A stretch of 64,000 nucleotides of DNA from Arachnopeziza araneosa (Eukaryota; Ascomycota; Leotiomycetes; Helotiales; Arachnopezizaceae), in assembly GCA_003988855.1 (NCBI GenBank), contig QYAI01000071.1, positions 62,001 through 126,000 on the forward strand, read 5' to 3'. Of the stretch, positions 35,573-46,328 are shown piece after piece. Numbering within the stretch: position 1 is the stretch's first letter; the number at the start of each line of letters is the position of its first letter. The notes below the pieces were generated by a model. It searched no databases. It saw only the letters and a program-made list of their open reading frames with translations, and had not been told where the DNA came from. The position numbers and the translations under genes are program-made.

Positions 35573-37755
35573 ATGCCATCGCCACCACGTACTCTCATTG
35601 TCCTGCATGATACCTACAGCAACAAAGAGACGGATATTGAGTGAGTTTGCATCCATCCTGCACCTCTCCTGTGGGGTTAGGCCCTTCTCACTCTATTGCC
35701 GTGCAGCCTGCTTCTAGTCCCCCAGTATTTCGACGCTCAATGTAAATACTTGGCCTTTCGTCGAGCCCAGCTGGCGCGCCAGCATATTCCCAGAGAACTC
35801 AAGACGAGCCCGAATCCTAAGCTTTGTCTACATAGTCTCCCTTATTGACGGTGAATTCTCCTGCTATGACTTTCTGCTGCAGGGCGACGTGCTGCTCCAG
35901 GCATTGTTAGCTGCCCGATCTCAGACACAAAGCCGCCCGCTGTTCGCAGTCTGCCACAGCGTAGGCGGAATTGCACTGAAGCAAGCGCTGTGTATCGCAA
36001 ATGAGCAGCTATACCAGCGCACGAGCATATCAGTATAACATTGCTAGTGTTTGGGCATTTCACAAACTCTCAGCTAAAGCCAAAGACCTTCTCAAAGTGA
36101 TGTCCTTCCTAGACCCTGACACGATCCCGGAAGGTATCCTGTTCGACGCCGCTGCGATTTTGAATCGTCAAACACCGTACACGAAGTTCAAATTCAGCAA
36201 CGCTCGTACCGAACTTTCCCAATCATCCTTGATTAAACGCGACAAGGGTAAAAATGAACTCTCAGAATATCGGTATCAGTACACCGCCTCGTCCAGGACA
36301 TCACTCTAACTTAGCTAAAATGAATAATGAGGAAATATGTTCGGTTTTCGAGGCTCTCGTGAGACTTCTCTGGGTAAATTGGCCGTCGGCTATGTCTGCG
36401 CCTACGAAGCTGAGGCCAGTTCTTGAGCATAAAAAAAGCAATGAACGCTATCAAGTCAGGCGCTATCCAGCATGCGCGGCCCTCTACCCTCATGTCATAC
36501 GACTTAAGCAACTTTGGCCCTCAGTCTCGTACCCGAGCAATACAGCCAAGCTACAGTTTGCGGCTCTCCTGAATGATGCTGCTTTGTAAGTGTCGCTAAA
36601 ATTGTATACCCTCGTGTTAAGATACTCACACTGCAATAGCTACCAATGCGAGAGAGGCCGAACCTGTGACTTTGAAGGCTTCTGGGACTTGTCACAGGAG
36701 CTCTGCCACTCAGTCTCTTCTGATGAGAGCGATGCCGTACTGTCTGATATTCACTTCTCACTTGGCCTAAATGCCTTCTAACGTACGACCATACCTCTTC
36801 GCGCAAGCACAAAGAAGCCTTCCTTGCTATGCAAAAATCCATATGTCGAAGCATCGGGCCAGATTTTGTGGACGAACGGCTTGGTTTGGCTTATGCGGAA
36901 ACTGCCTTGGCTTACATGAATGATGGACAGCTGGATGAAGCTCTCGATGCATTCAAGGAAGAGAGAAAGATCAGAGATAAGCTAGGCATCAAACTTCCGT
37001 TATCCCGAGACGCTAACCTGGCAACCGTGCATATGTTACGCGGGGATTTTGACTCCGCCGAGGAGGTCTTAGAGTGGGCGGTGGAGCTCGCAGGGCTACA
37101 AATTGCAAAGGCATCCTTAAGGTGAGTACTACTATGGTAGATTTTTGGTGGAGGAGGGGTGCTATTATTTTCTGAATATAGAACGTAAACTCACACCGAG
37201 GGCAAATTCCAGAAGTTAACTTGTATCGCCAGGACGGAAAAACTAATTTACAACCTTGGCAACCTACGAACCCTCCAGGGCCGCCATGATGAGTCCTATC
37301 AGCTTCACTTAAAAGCGTATCAGGCATTCATAGATACAATGAGTATCCGAGAGATACAGCTTTCAAGGCACAAGCTTGCTGAACATCTGATCAGGCTCCA
37401 GCGAAATGAAGAAGCGATGTAAGCATATTTACCTGTATCCTTTCATCTACAATCTTTCCATGAGTTGTCTATTCCAGGAGTTAGCCAGCTAATTTCGAAA
37501 CATCCTTCCAGCACGATCATAAACGATGCTCTTCAGAGCTGGAGTTACGATGCTGAAGTTTACACGCCCGAGATCGCATGCACAACCTTCCTCAAGGCCC
37601 TTCTATTACATGAGCTGGGTAAGATGCTGAAGGCCAACGCAGCATTTAACGTTGCGAAGGGGCTGAGAGCGAATATCAAGCCGGAGGATAAGAGGGATAT
37701 CCGTACCCTGAAGGTTCAGGACTTTGATGAGCTTGTTATTCACTGGAGCAAATGA
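35573..37755 (+). pseudogene. SesB-type NLR with TPR region, nucleotide-binding domain deleted, frameshifted
   Basis: The fragments follow the order of a fungal NLR but are broken. A SesB-like hydrolase remnant ends at about 36015 with AVCHSVGGIALKQALCIAN (serine of a G/CHSxGG elbow). Directly after it, SVWAFHKLSAKAKDLLKVMSFLDPDTIPEG is the winged-helix region that normally follows NB-ARC, so the whole Walker A/B domain is missing. Next come LSQSSLIKRDKGKNELSEY, then CAALYPHVIRLKQLWP and a TPR array (VDERLGLAYAETALAYMND, ATVHMLRGDFDSAEEVL, YNLGNLRTLQGRHDESYQL). The frame breaks around 36781 and after 36308. The last exon ends at 37755. At least two frameshifts plus the deletion mark it as dead. 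Confidence 0.7.
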
Positions 37756-38394
37756 AATAGGGCAGGGATAGAACAATAGCTATCCGGAACGAGAAGCGGT
37801 TTATGAGCTTAAAAGACGTACCGCCGCCGTCATGGAATCAGATTAAGCTCTTGGCAGAATTTTATGAACGTTCTTTTAATGGGGGAGGCGAGGTGGATGA
37901 CTACAGAGCGTACTTCACCTGTTTTTCTAAAGGAGCTCCAAGGAGAAAAGATTGCCACGCTGCTCTGATATGGTACATAGTGACATTTTTGCAAGACAGA
38001 GAAAAGTGCACTAGGCTAACTGCGGGTGTACTCTAGCTGAGCTAAGAGTGAGCCGGGGTGAATAGCGCTTAAGCAGAGCGGCGAGGGTGACTAACGACAT
38101 CTGAGGCGAAAGTTGAGAAGTGCCGTCTGAGACTGCAGTATTATCTCTAACAACAAAAAACTTTACTAAGAGTCCATTTCTCTGTAAACCTACCATCCAG
38201 ACTGCTATTGCTCAACATATTTCTGTCTTCGGAAAACACGTGCACTTTGAACAATAAATGCAGTTGAAACTCGTGTCTTTTGTTTTATCTAAGAGGATAT
38301 TTGTGAGGGTACCGGGATATGGCTATTTTGAACAGTGGCAAGACAGCCTCGAAGCATGAGACTGCACCCCTCCATGATAGAACTTCGCCAGCAT
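37756..38394. other. Intergenic region
   Basis: One 77-codon ORF (37803-38036) has no motif and no splice partner. No repeat seen. Confidence 0.4.
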
Positions 38395-39437
38395 TCAGGC
38401 AAAGTCCTTGGTGTCAAGGGCATTAAGGTGCGGAGAGAACAACTCGTCCTTCTGATCAATGATAGCCTTCGGTCTTCTACCGAGCAACATCTCGAAAGTC
38501 GGGTCGGCGAATGCACATTCTCCAAGAGCAAGTCCCTCACCCCAAGATGCCCAGTTTGACAGGAAATTTTGTTGTTCGGGAGGAAGAGAGTTGTTTCGCT
38601 GGTGGTAGGCGACAGCTTCTTCGACGCCCACCTTGCGGAATGTGATGTGGCGACCGCTGTATTCAGCGTACAGCTTGACGATCTCTTCGACAGTCATAGG
38701 ATCCGGTCCGGTGAGGTTGATCGTCTGGCCCGCATACCTTTCCTGCCGTTGAACATCAGTCATCGCCCTAAATCTTAAGCAGAAATTTGCTCACCCACTT
38801 GACCACAATCTTGGCCGTGGCCTCGCCCAACTCCGTCCGATCCGCCGCGTGAACCTTGCCATCGTTCGAGACCACGACGTCGAAATCCCCATCGGTATCC
38901 AGCCTCAGGAACCCGGCGAGATTGTTCCAGAGGTGAGCATATGTCGCCTCGCGGATAACGGTCCATTGTAATCCGCTCGCCTTTAGATAATCAGCCGTCT
39001 GCAAGTGCGCCTGGAAGACTCCCGCGACGCTGCTCGCTCCCACGGGGCCGCCCCATGTCAGCGAGGTGTACAGGATGTGTTTGACGCCGGCGGCCTTGGC
39101 CGCGTCGATGGCGGCCTTGTGGTACTTGAAGCGCTCTTCGCCGATGGAGGGGTAGGAGACCAGGAAGAGTGCCGTGGCCCCGCTGTAGGAGGAGGTGAGG
39201 GTGGAGGGTTTGGTGATGTCGCCGTGGCGGATCTCGATTCCAGCGGCACGAGCGCGGTCGAGGAGCGGTCCTTCGGTACTGTAGCTGGAGATGCGGAGGG
39301 AGGATGGTGGTAACAGGTTTTGATCGAGGATGGTGGTCAGGAGGGCGCTTCCCAGACCGCCAGTCACGCCTGTTGTTGAATTGTTAGTGCTGGAAATTGG
39401 TATGATGCTGGGAGTACGAACCTGTCAAGACTAGCAT
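38395..39437 (-). pseudogene. NmrA-like NAD(P)-binding protein with a frameshift
   Basis: A tiny first exon (39437-39422, ATG..ACAG) joins across a 52-nt intron to 39369 and restores the dinucleotide-binding motif LTGVTGGLGSALL. The body continues with IRHGDITKPSTL, GVKHILYTSLTW and GLQWTVIREATYAHLWNN, typical of NmrA/HSCARG-type atypical short-chain dehydrogenases. Near 38785-38770 the frame (VVKWVSKFLL) ends at TAG, while the next frame resumes at once with AMTDVQRQERYAGQTINLTG and runs to the stop at 38395. No intron with a fitting phase exists (only a 27-nt GT..AG is available), so a one-base indel is the best explanation; it could also be a sequence error. Members sense or use NAD(P)H. 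Confidence 0.65.
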
Positions 39438-40098
39438 GGTGATTCAACTAATTTTATGCTAAGAAGAAGAGTTTGAGTTCGGAGCGTTCTCGTGATTCGA
39501 TTTGTGCACTTCAGAAGCTGTTGAAGAATCTGTCCTCTTTAACGTTTTAAAGCATTCAGTCTTCCGTTCTACTCTTATATATCTATGAGAGATATGAAAC
39601 GATAGTATGCTACCACCAACCGTCGGCTCCGCATTATTATAACCTCATCTTACCAAGCAGAGGTGACAAGATGTTTAACGCCGATGTCCGTCTTCCTAAT
39701 TAGGATATTTCGGTCGGTGCTTGAGTCGCGCGACCTCCACCTTACACCACTGCTTTGTAAGGGATTTTGGAGAAGGCTGTTGTGGAACGATTCTTGTCTC
39801 GTTTATTCAAGCACCACGGAAGGATTAATAGTATTGAGACAATATACCTGTTGTGGTGTCTCGTTTAGCAGACGAGGCTGAAACTGATTACTATTCACGC
39901 ACGTCGATTATCCGATTTCTTGGCAACAAGGGTTTTTGGTGTTAAGATGGAATGGTTCATATACGGAATGGTTAGTATACGGAATGGTTGATATACGAAC
40001 TCGAGCTCAAGGTGCCTTCAACGGTGTGAAAGCATCACCAATGCCCATCGATATTCATCCACCACTAAACCTAACCTCCCAAAAAATTACACCTTATC
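39438..40098. other. Intergenic region
   Basis: Divergent spacer between the NmrA-like gene and the SDR relic. It contains a short triplicated phrase, ATACGGAATGGTT-type, at 39960-39995. No gene seen. Confidence 0.4.
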
Positions 40099-40760
40099 AT
40101 GTCTCCTCCAACTGAACGACCAGTCGTAGTCACTGACGCCGCCAGAGGTCTAGGGGTGTGTTCGAACCATGAAGATATGCCGTTACTCACTCGTCACCAA
40201 CATCCCCAGCTCGAATTCGTCAGACAACCAAGCCAAGACCCCGTAAATTTTATCATCGCCGTCGTACGCAACCTAGACACGTCGACCATGTTAAAACCCT
40301 GCTCGGCCGAAAGGCGTTGCTGCCCAAGGCGACATTACAGAATCAGAAGCGCTGCCGGTCCGTTGCTAACTGCCGATCGCTGGATAGATTACTGATCAGG
40401 GTTGGTAGAGAGTCGCTGAGGCGATTGTAAAGGCGGGATATGGCAAGGTGGATATTCTGATCAAGTGAGAGCGGTTTGGCTTCGGCCAGCTGGGCATGCT
40501 AATGCGTGCAGCAACGCCGGTGTGATGATGGGAGCAGGTGCATCGTTCGAGCTCGGGATCTCTAAATCGACACATCAAGAATGGGAAGACCAGGTACATG
40601 CATTTACATTTTCACCTCTCCTATCCCACTCATATCTCCATCCACCACTAACTCTCCACGGTTCAAAGTCAACGTCACGGGCCAGGTCTTCTTCACCATT
40701 GCCCTGGAAAGAGCCAGTTGAATACAGAACGCGCGGGAGAAGGGTTCGGTGCATATGTGA
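40099..40760 (+). pseudogene. Short-chain dehydrogenase relic
   Basis: Pieces of a classical SDR are recognisable in several frames. These are MSPPTERPVVVTDAARGLG (degraded TGxxxGxG), IIAVVRN, GVAAQGDITESEA, VAEAIVKAGYGKVDILI, NAGVMMG (the NAG motif), then FKVNVTGQVFFTIAL followed by an in-frame TGA and a matching continuation IQNAREKGS. Stops and frame changes interrupt it, and the catalytic Ser/Tyr-x3-Lys region was not found. Some breaks could be introns, but not all. Confidence 0.55.
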
Positions 40761-41577
40761 GTACAGATCGGAATAGGTAGATTTCATGTTTCAGTGAAGT
40801 AATCTTCGTACTAGGCACCGCTGCAGCCCGAAGAGCCCATCAGCCAGCGCCCCGGCTTCATCAACCAAAGTACTGCTACCGATAGTGGAAAATTCTGGCC
40901 GCTAGATGGACGTCCAGAAGCGGTAACGCAGTGAAAACAGCACTTTTGAAACGTGCTTTACTTTTTGTCCTTGTTTAGAGAGAGGGTTGAATGCGAGAGA
41001 GGAACTTCAAGCACTAGCTGAACTGACGAAATGGAGATTGTGAGGCAAGAGCTGAAGACTATGACATAAAACACGAGCTCATTGGCAATCTCAACGTCCA
41101 ATAGTGACTATTGAATTGCTACACCGATCATAGAGTATTTCCTAGATCTGGCAAAATCTAGCCTGACCAAAGCAAATCACAGCATCCCACAGGCGCCAGT
41201 ATTCCTCTGAGTTACCATTGAAGAAAGCCTGCACGTGACTTTTCCGAAGCAGACAGGACTTTATTACTGAAGTGTAGAGAATAAAAAGCACATTCAGAGT
41301 CTATTCGAACTAAAGCCGAAGAGAAGTCTGCTGTAGATATGGCATACCTTACTTATGTAGTTTTTCTTTTCTTATATTCTTCTTTTTCTTCGTAGCTAGC
41401 TTATAAACCGAATATACTCGGACTATTAACGCACTCTTATATGCCTCTTGACTAGCCATATTCGTGTTCGTGCCGTTACAGTAATCACTCAGTGAGTTAG
41501 CAATAGGTTTTTAGTATTGAGTAAATTTTGTATAGTACTGAGTTTCTACTGAGTAAAAAAGTTACTCAGTAAGCTGA
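40761..41577. other. Intergenic region with repetitive flavour
   Basis: No gene recognised. From 41480 the sequence repeats short ACTGAGT/ACTCAGT phrases leading into the inverted repeat below. Confidence 0.4.
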
Positions 41578-41644
41578 CTGTTTGGATTAGGCCGCTGAGT
41601 TTCTAATTATATTATCAGTGGCAACTCAGTGGTAATCCAAACAG
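41578..41644. repeat. 12-bp perfect inverted repeat flanking ~43 bp
   Basis: CTGTTTGGATTA (41578-41589) is the exact reverse complement of TAATCCAAACAG (41633-41644). The phrase next to it, CAGGGCC, resembles ends of hAT-type MITEs, so this may be a fragment of such an element. Confidence 0.6.
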
Positions 41645-41656
41645 GGCCTAAGCCAC

Positions 41657-42549
41657 CTAATGATCATCTTCGACATCAGATACGGAGCCAATCTTGTTCA
41701 AATCCTTTCCACACGCTTCAGCGATGGCATGAATTACGCTCTGTATCTTTTCTACCTCATCCCGGGAAATTCCCACTCGGAGGCAGCCACGCAAATGCCA
41801 ATGCGTCGCCATTTTGAGATTTTGACACATGATTGCCGGTAGGATAACGAGCTCCGACTCCACAATGTCGAGGATTGTGTGATTGGCAAGGAATAAACCA
41901 TATGATATGTCGGTGGACAACCAAGCTAGATCAATAAGTCAAGCCATATCCTGCTCGGATAGCGATTTATCTTACGAATGTCTCTGTGGGCGCCGAAGGT
42001 GCCCCATATCCTATCATTCTCATCTCTGTACAGGATATTTAGAACGTCCAAGCCGCGCTTGTGGTTCTTCTCATCTGCCTGCCACCCTTGCCTAGAGCAT
42101 TACTGATGTTAGCGGGGTACATTTTAGGACAAGAGAAGTAGCATTGTAGAGCAGACTGACCTCGTGAAGCCGTGTTCCCGATCCTCCGGTCGTTCGACCG
42201 CTGCCAAAGAGACGAAAGCCTCCATCACAATTGGTATGCCATTGAGGATGATGCACTTGATCATGGCCTCGCGCATGCGGCGGACTAGTGCCTGGCGGGC
42301 AGCAGGTGTTTTATGTTCAAGGGCCAAGTAGGAGTAGAGAGGCCCTACAAGTGTTGGCTTGCCACTAGCGATCAGGGCAGCCGTCTTCTTGATTAGCAGG
42401 GCACCAACAAAGGTCAATTCCATCGCCAACTGGACATATCTCACCGTCGTTAAGTACCATCCATTCTTCTGAAATCGCTTGGGATACGAACGTTGCACAC
42501 GAGCAAACAGCGCTGGCAGATCGATGGACTTGGGTTTTGCAGCGGCCAT
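41657..42549 (-). CDS. Carboxymuconolactone decarboxylase / AhpD-like protein
   Basis: Exons 42549-42161, 42091-41976 and 41925-41657 sum to 257 residues with fitting phases. An in-frame upstream extension to 42693 is possible, but MAAAKPKSIDLPALFARV is a better start. The first splice restores RQGWQADEKNHKRGLDVLN and the second GAHRDIPWLSTDISYGL. The C-terminal half, LDIVESELVILPAIMCQNL then HWHLRGCLRVGISRDEVE, is the pattern of fungal CMD-like proteins. A catalytic CxxC is not evident in the helix; a single Cys sits in the MCQNL segment, so peroxidase chemistry is doubtful. The role is unknown. Confidence 0.72.
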
Positions 42550-43080
42550 TCTCCAAAATTGGCGACAATTGAGGATGGGATGGCAGATTGCGGGACCAGT
42601 CGGTCCGTATCTGTATAAGAGCCTTGGAATGGACCGACGGGTAAATCGGTGGCAGGGCAGATTTCGTGAGGCGTGCGTCTGAGCAGCGAACATGGTGTCA
42701 ATCCAATTATCAATGGGATGATCAGGTGCAGGGAGAGTATTTGCCGCAGAATAGTTGCTGCTGGTGCAACTTTCGGACGCGTTTGCAACATCAGGCGAAG
42801 TTGTCCAGAATGAAAAAATGTTCGTCGTTTGCGATAGGCGTAGCTTGACCAGGAATAATTTGTGCCTTATCGGTGTTACAAAACTAACAGAATGTCACGT
42901 GAGATCAGGTGATAGATCGATGGATCGCTGCGGCAAGCTAGCAATCCTATCGATTTATCGATTTAGCAATCTCTTTTCTATTAGATACGAAGTTCTATAT
43001 AAGTAATAGCTTTCTTTATCTTAGATAAAAGCTTTGTGCTTAACTTAACTAATTAATTCTACTTTATTAATACTACTTTA
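42550..43080. other. Intergenic region turning AT-rich
   Basis: No gene. From about 42940 the sequence becomes strongly AT-rich (TTAGATAAAAG-type), as is common at decayed transposon borders. Confidence 0.45.
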
Positions 43081-43481
43081 TGTCACGAACCTAGGACCCC
43101 TCATTCGTGATCACGCGCCTTAGGGCAGAATCGCGAGGCTTTGGCCAGGCATTCAGGCAGACTAGCGCGTTCTGGCGCGTCCGGGGTAAACAAAACCCAC
43201 TGTAGATCTCAGAGCTTCTTGCTCTTCTTTCTTTAGCTTAGAATGGTCTGAATAGAGCCTTCAACTTTCTTTCCAAGTCTTTGATTTGGTCTCGTGACAC
43301 TTTACAATCTAACTATTTGTTTTTAGTACGTGTAATTTCTTATTTTAATTCTTAATTTAAACTAAAACAGCACTTAGCGAAACACTAGAAGTGTTACGAG
43401 ATTATTCACTCTCACATGACTGTCACATGCGACAGTCATGTGACTTAGCTAGGCCCTGACTACCGGGTTCAACTCGTGACA
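43081..43481 (+). mobile_element. Solo LTR candidate, 401 bp
   Basis: It starts TGTCACGA and ends TCGTGACA, an exact 8-bp terminal inverted repeat with canonical TG..CA ends. The 7-mer ACTACTT flanks it on both sides (43072-43078 and 43482-43488), offset by two bases on the left. No internal retroelement coding lies beside it. A related start, TGTCACGAAC, recurs at 54948. Confidence 0.55.
43412..43443. repeat. Perfect 13-bp-arm palindrome inside the LTR
   Basis: Arms 43412-43424 (TCACATGACTGTC) and 43431-43443 are exact reverse complements around a 6-base loop. A stem-loop is possible. Confidence 0.8.
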
Positions 43482-44144
43482 ACTACTTGTTAACATAATT
43501 TTTTCTTGTAAACAAATACTTTAAGAAATAGTGCTTAAAGTGTTACAGCTACTTCTTGGTAGGAACAAAAAAAGGTGTTGTTGTAAAAGGATGGATTCTT
43601 GATTCTATGAGAAGCGGCTATTTTATGTCCACCCTCAGGCCTAGGCAGGAACTAAGGCAGCACTCGAAGCTAACTTCTTTGATAGAAAAGATGTAACGAG
43701 CCTACCTGCGGTAGTCTGTGCGCATAGGGTGTCCTCAGGCCATTATTCTGCCGAACCGCACACTGAAACTCCCTAAAAACACCAAAAACACAATTATGCT
43801 GGAATCTACTCCTCCGCCCATTGATTTTATCTACAAAATATAACGGCGCGAGTGCTCAAGGCTCACAAAAGAGGCATATAGAAGTGTATTTTAGAAGGCT
43901 AAAGAGAGCGTTCTCATAGGTTTAGTATTAAAAATAATCTAAAGATAAGGAAGAAAAAGAGAAGAGAACGTAGAACGCCCTGAGAACTACTATTTGACAT
44001 AGGAGTAAGATTAGGGGTCCGAATGTGGTCTGCCCCTAACGCTAGGCGTAAGCGAGGCTTCGCTCCCTAACACAAAAAAGGCTTCGAAATCCCTATAAAA
44101 CACAAGGAAGCTATTCGCAGATTGCACCAGACTAGTACATCCCA
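43482..44144. other. AT-rich transposon-derived spacer
   Basis: No intact ORF. It probably includes the decayed 5' part of the transposase relic that becomes readable from about 44145. Confidence 0.4.
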
Positions 44145-44890
44145 AAATTCCAGCTCGAAGAGCCCTACAAGCTTAGTGATACCACAATTAACAAAATCCT
44201 TGGATATCCAACACCAGAGCGTCCTCGACCAAATCGAAAAGGCAAACCGAAGCTTCTCTCAGACCGTGAGCTAGATTAGATTATCGAACACTTGTCAGAA
44301 AGCTATGAGCACCGAGTCTTGAACTAAGATGAACTAGTTGTGGATCTCAAGCTCATATGCTCCGCTTCTACACTTCAAAAAAGACTCCATCAGAGAGGAT
44401 ACTTTCGCTGTACCGCCTGCCAAAAGCCTTATCTTACCGCCGTACAAGTCCTCGCACGATTCCTCTGGGCAGTAGCATACATATTTTGGACGGTGGAATG
44501 GCCAAAGATACTGTGGTCTGATAAGTGCACATTTCAGCTTGGTGGAAGGACTATAAAGGCCAAGGCTACTAGGAACTGCAAGAAGAGGTCTTGCGAGACA
44601 TGCATACAGCACCAGTTTCACCGCGGCGGTACTGTACCAGTCCATATTTGGGGAGCAATTGGATACGACTATAAGAGTCCTTGGTTATTTGTCAAAGGGA
44701 CTGGCAAGAATGGGGTATTTAAACAGGTGGATTATTTGGCCCAAGTCCTCGAACATCTCTAGCCAATTCTCGAAGCTTTTGCTCTCATTACACAGACTAC
44801 GGCCGGCTGTGGAGCCTTTATTTATAGAAGATGGAAACTTAACGCACAGACTACCGCTGCCAGGCTCGTAACCTGTACTGAATCTGTGTG
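44145..44890 (+). mobile_element. Tc1/mariner-type transposase relic
   Basis: Plus-strand frames show a helix-turn-helix remainder (KFQLEEPYKLSDTTINKIL, then GKPKLLSDRELD), then IIEHLSESYEHRVLN and the DDE core: PKILWSDKCTFQLGG (first Asp), VPVHIWGAIGYDYKSPW and, after a TAG, PILEAFALI and LFIEDGN (second Asp). Three in-frame stops (near 44276, 44326 and 44761) interrupt it, some at positions where CAG or TGG would be expected, as after RIP. The sequence fades after 44890 and I found no terminal inverted repeats. It is not functional. Confidence 0.75.
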
Positions 44891-45176
44891 ACCACATGCC
44901 AGGTCATGGGCCATCACTCAAAGTATATCATCATATATGGGGGTTCGCTTCGTCTCTCCGCGGTCACCTCACGTATGTGCAATCGCCCTACAGAGGCAGC
45001 AAATATGCAAACGACCAGTCTCCAATCATTCCGTAATATAAAGTTGTACTGAATACAAAAGCACGTGCGTGCAGAGGGTTGCGCGCAAAGGAAGAAAACC
45101 CTGCCGGAAGCCTCCTGGCTTGCGAGACATCCGCCCCAACAGAGAGCTTAAAGTTAAGCCTAGTTGCCATGACCAT

Positions 45177-46328
45177 TCATGACCCTTCCGGCGCATATCC
45201 ATGCACGTCTGCGTGCGTCATGCGAATCCGATGTTTGATGTGTTCACCGACTGTGATCGGTTCCTGTTCAATCGTCTTGCCATGACAAGCAGCCTCGTTT
45301 GCAAGGGCAGGGAAAGATCGGATTGTGAAGTCATAGCTTCCGTTGAAAAAGAAGGGGACTGAATACCTGGAAAGAGGCGCATCAAGAACAACACTGTTGC
45401 TGTGGTTAGAATAGTGTCAGTATTCCCAGCGGGCTATCTAGGTGCTCACCGATGAGGCGCGGACTTGAAGACCCCACTTGTCCATCTTTGCATCAGGTCT
45501 CCGATGTTGACAACGTACACATCTTTCAGAGCTGGGACTGCAAACCAATTTCCAGTTTCGATGTCTTGAATTTCGAGACCGGAGACTCCATCTTGCAGTA
45601 GTAATGTTACTTCGAAGTGTTAGTTTGCCTTTTATCTGAACAACGTATCCAAACTCGGTTTTACCTACACGTCCCAAAATCTGTGTGTGCACCGCAGCTC
45701 AGCTGGCCTGCCTCATGGTTTGTTGGCACAACCCTTGTTGAGGGGTAGTGCACAAGCCTCAATGTGCTCCCATATGTGTTCTCTATCGTACCGTCCGCCC
45801 CAGAGTAGTGGTCGAATGTATCCGATGGCAGATTCAAGGATGCCGCTAGCAGGCGGAATATTCGCTGGCTGAGAGAGATCATCTGGTCATAATATGATGA
45901 CGTGATAGCTCTGAAATTGGGAACGTCGTCTTCCGAGGGGTAGAGATTTCCCGATGAAGCTGTGTTCTCGCTGATGTAGAATGACTCTTTCATATCCGGA
46001 GCAGTATTGGGATCAAGCTGTTGCTGGCCAAGTCCAGAATATCCTTTGCCTTTCTTAGTGATGCGCTCAAACATCCAGTACGAAGGTACTCACCTCGTGC
46101 CTTCGAGGACAAAGACAAAGACAAATTATTTTTCTTCGAGGGTGAAAGATCGTAAAGTTTTTTGGCTATAGAGAGGACTTCCTCTTGCAGGCTGAGAGAA
46201 ATTCCATGGCCACTTATCTGGAAAAAACCATTACTGCGGCAAGCCAACCCAATTTTGGATATTGCTCTTGCTAAAGTGTCAGAGTCTTTGTCAAAGAATG
46301 ACAGATCTATGACTGGTAGTTCCTGCAT
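45177..46328 (-). CDS. 2-oxoglutarate/Fe(II) oxygenase, isopenicillin-N-synthase-like (A)
   Basis: Four exons (46328-46094, 46049-45669, 45609-45450, 45399-45177) give 332 residues; all phases fit. The N-terminal DIOX_N region is MQELPVIDLSFF and GFFQISGHGI. Splicing at 45668-45610 restores HTDFGTLTLLLQDGVSGLEI, with the iron His and Asp. The third Fe ligand lies in KSAPHR, split by the third intron. RYSVPFFFNG supplies the Arg-x-Ser-type 2-oxoglutarate contact. The last segment ends HGYAPEGS. This family hydroxylates, desaturates or cyclises amino acids, peptides and secondary metabolites. The start codon lies 703 bases from that of the divergently oriented second oxygenase. The substrate is unknown. 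Confidence 0.88.

Noticed and set aside
37803..38036. 77-codon ORF after the NLR relic
   Set aside because: No domain, not continuous with the NLR C-terminus, no supporting exons.
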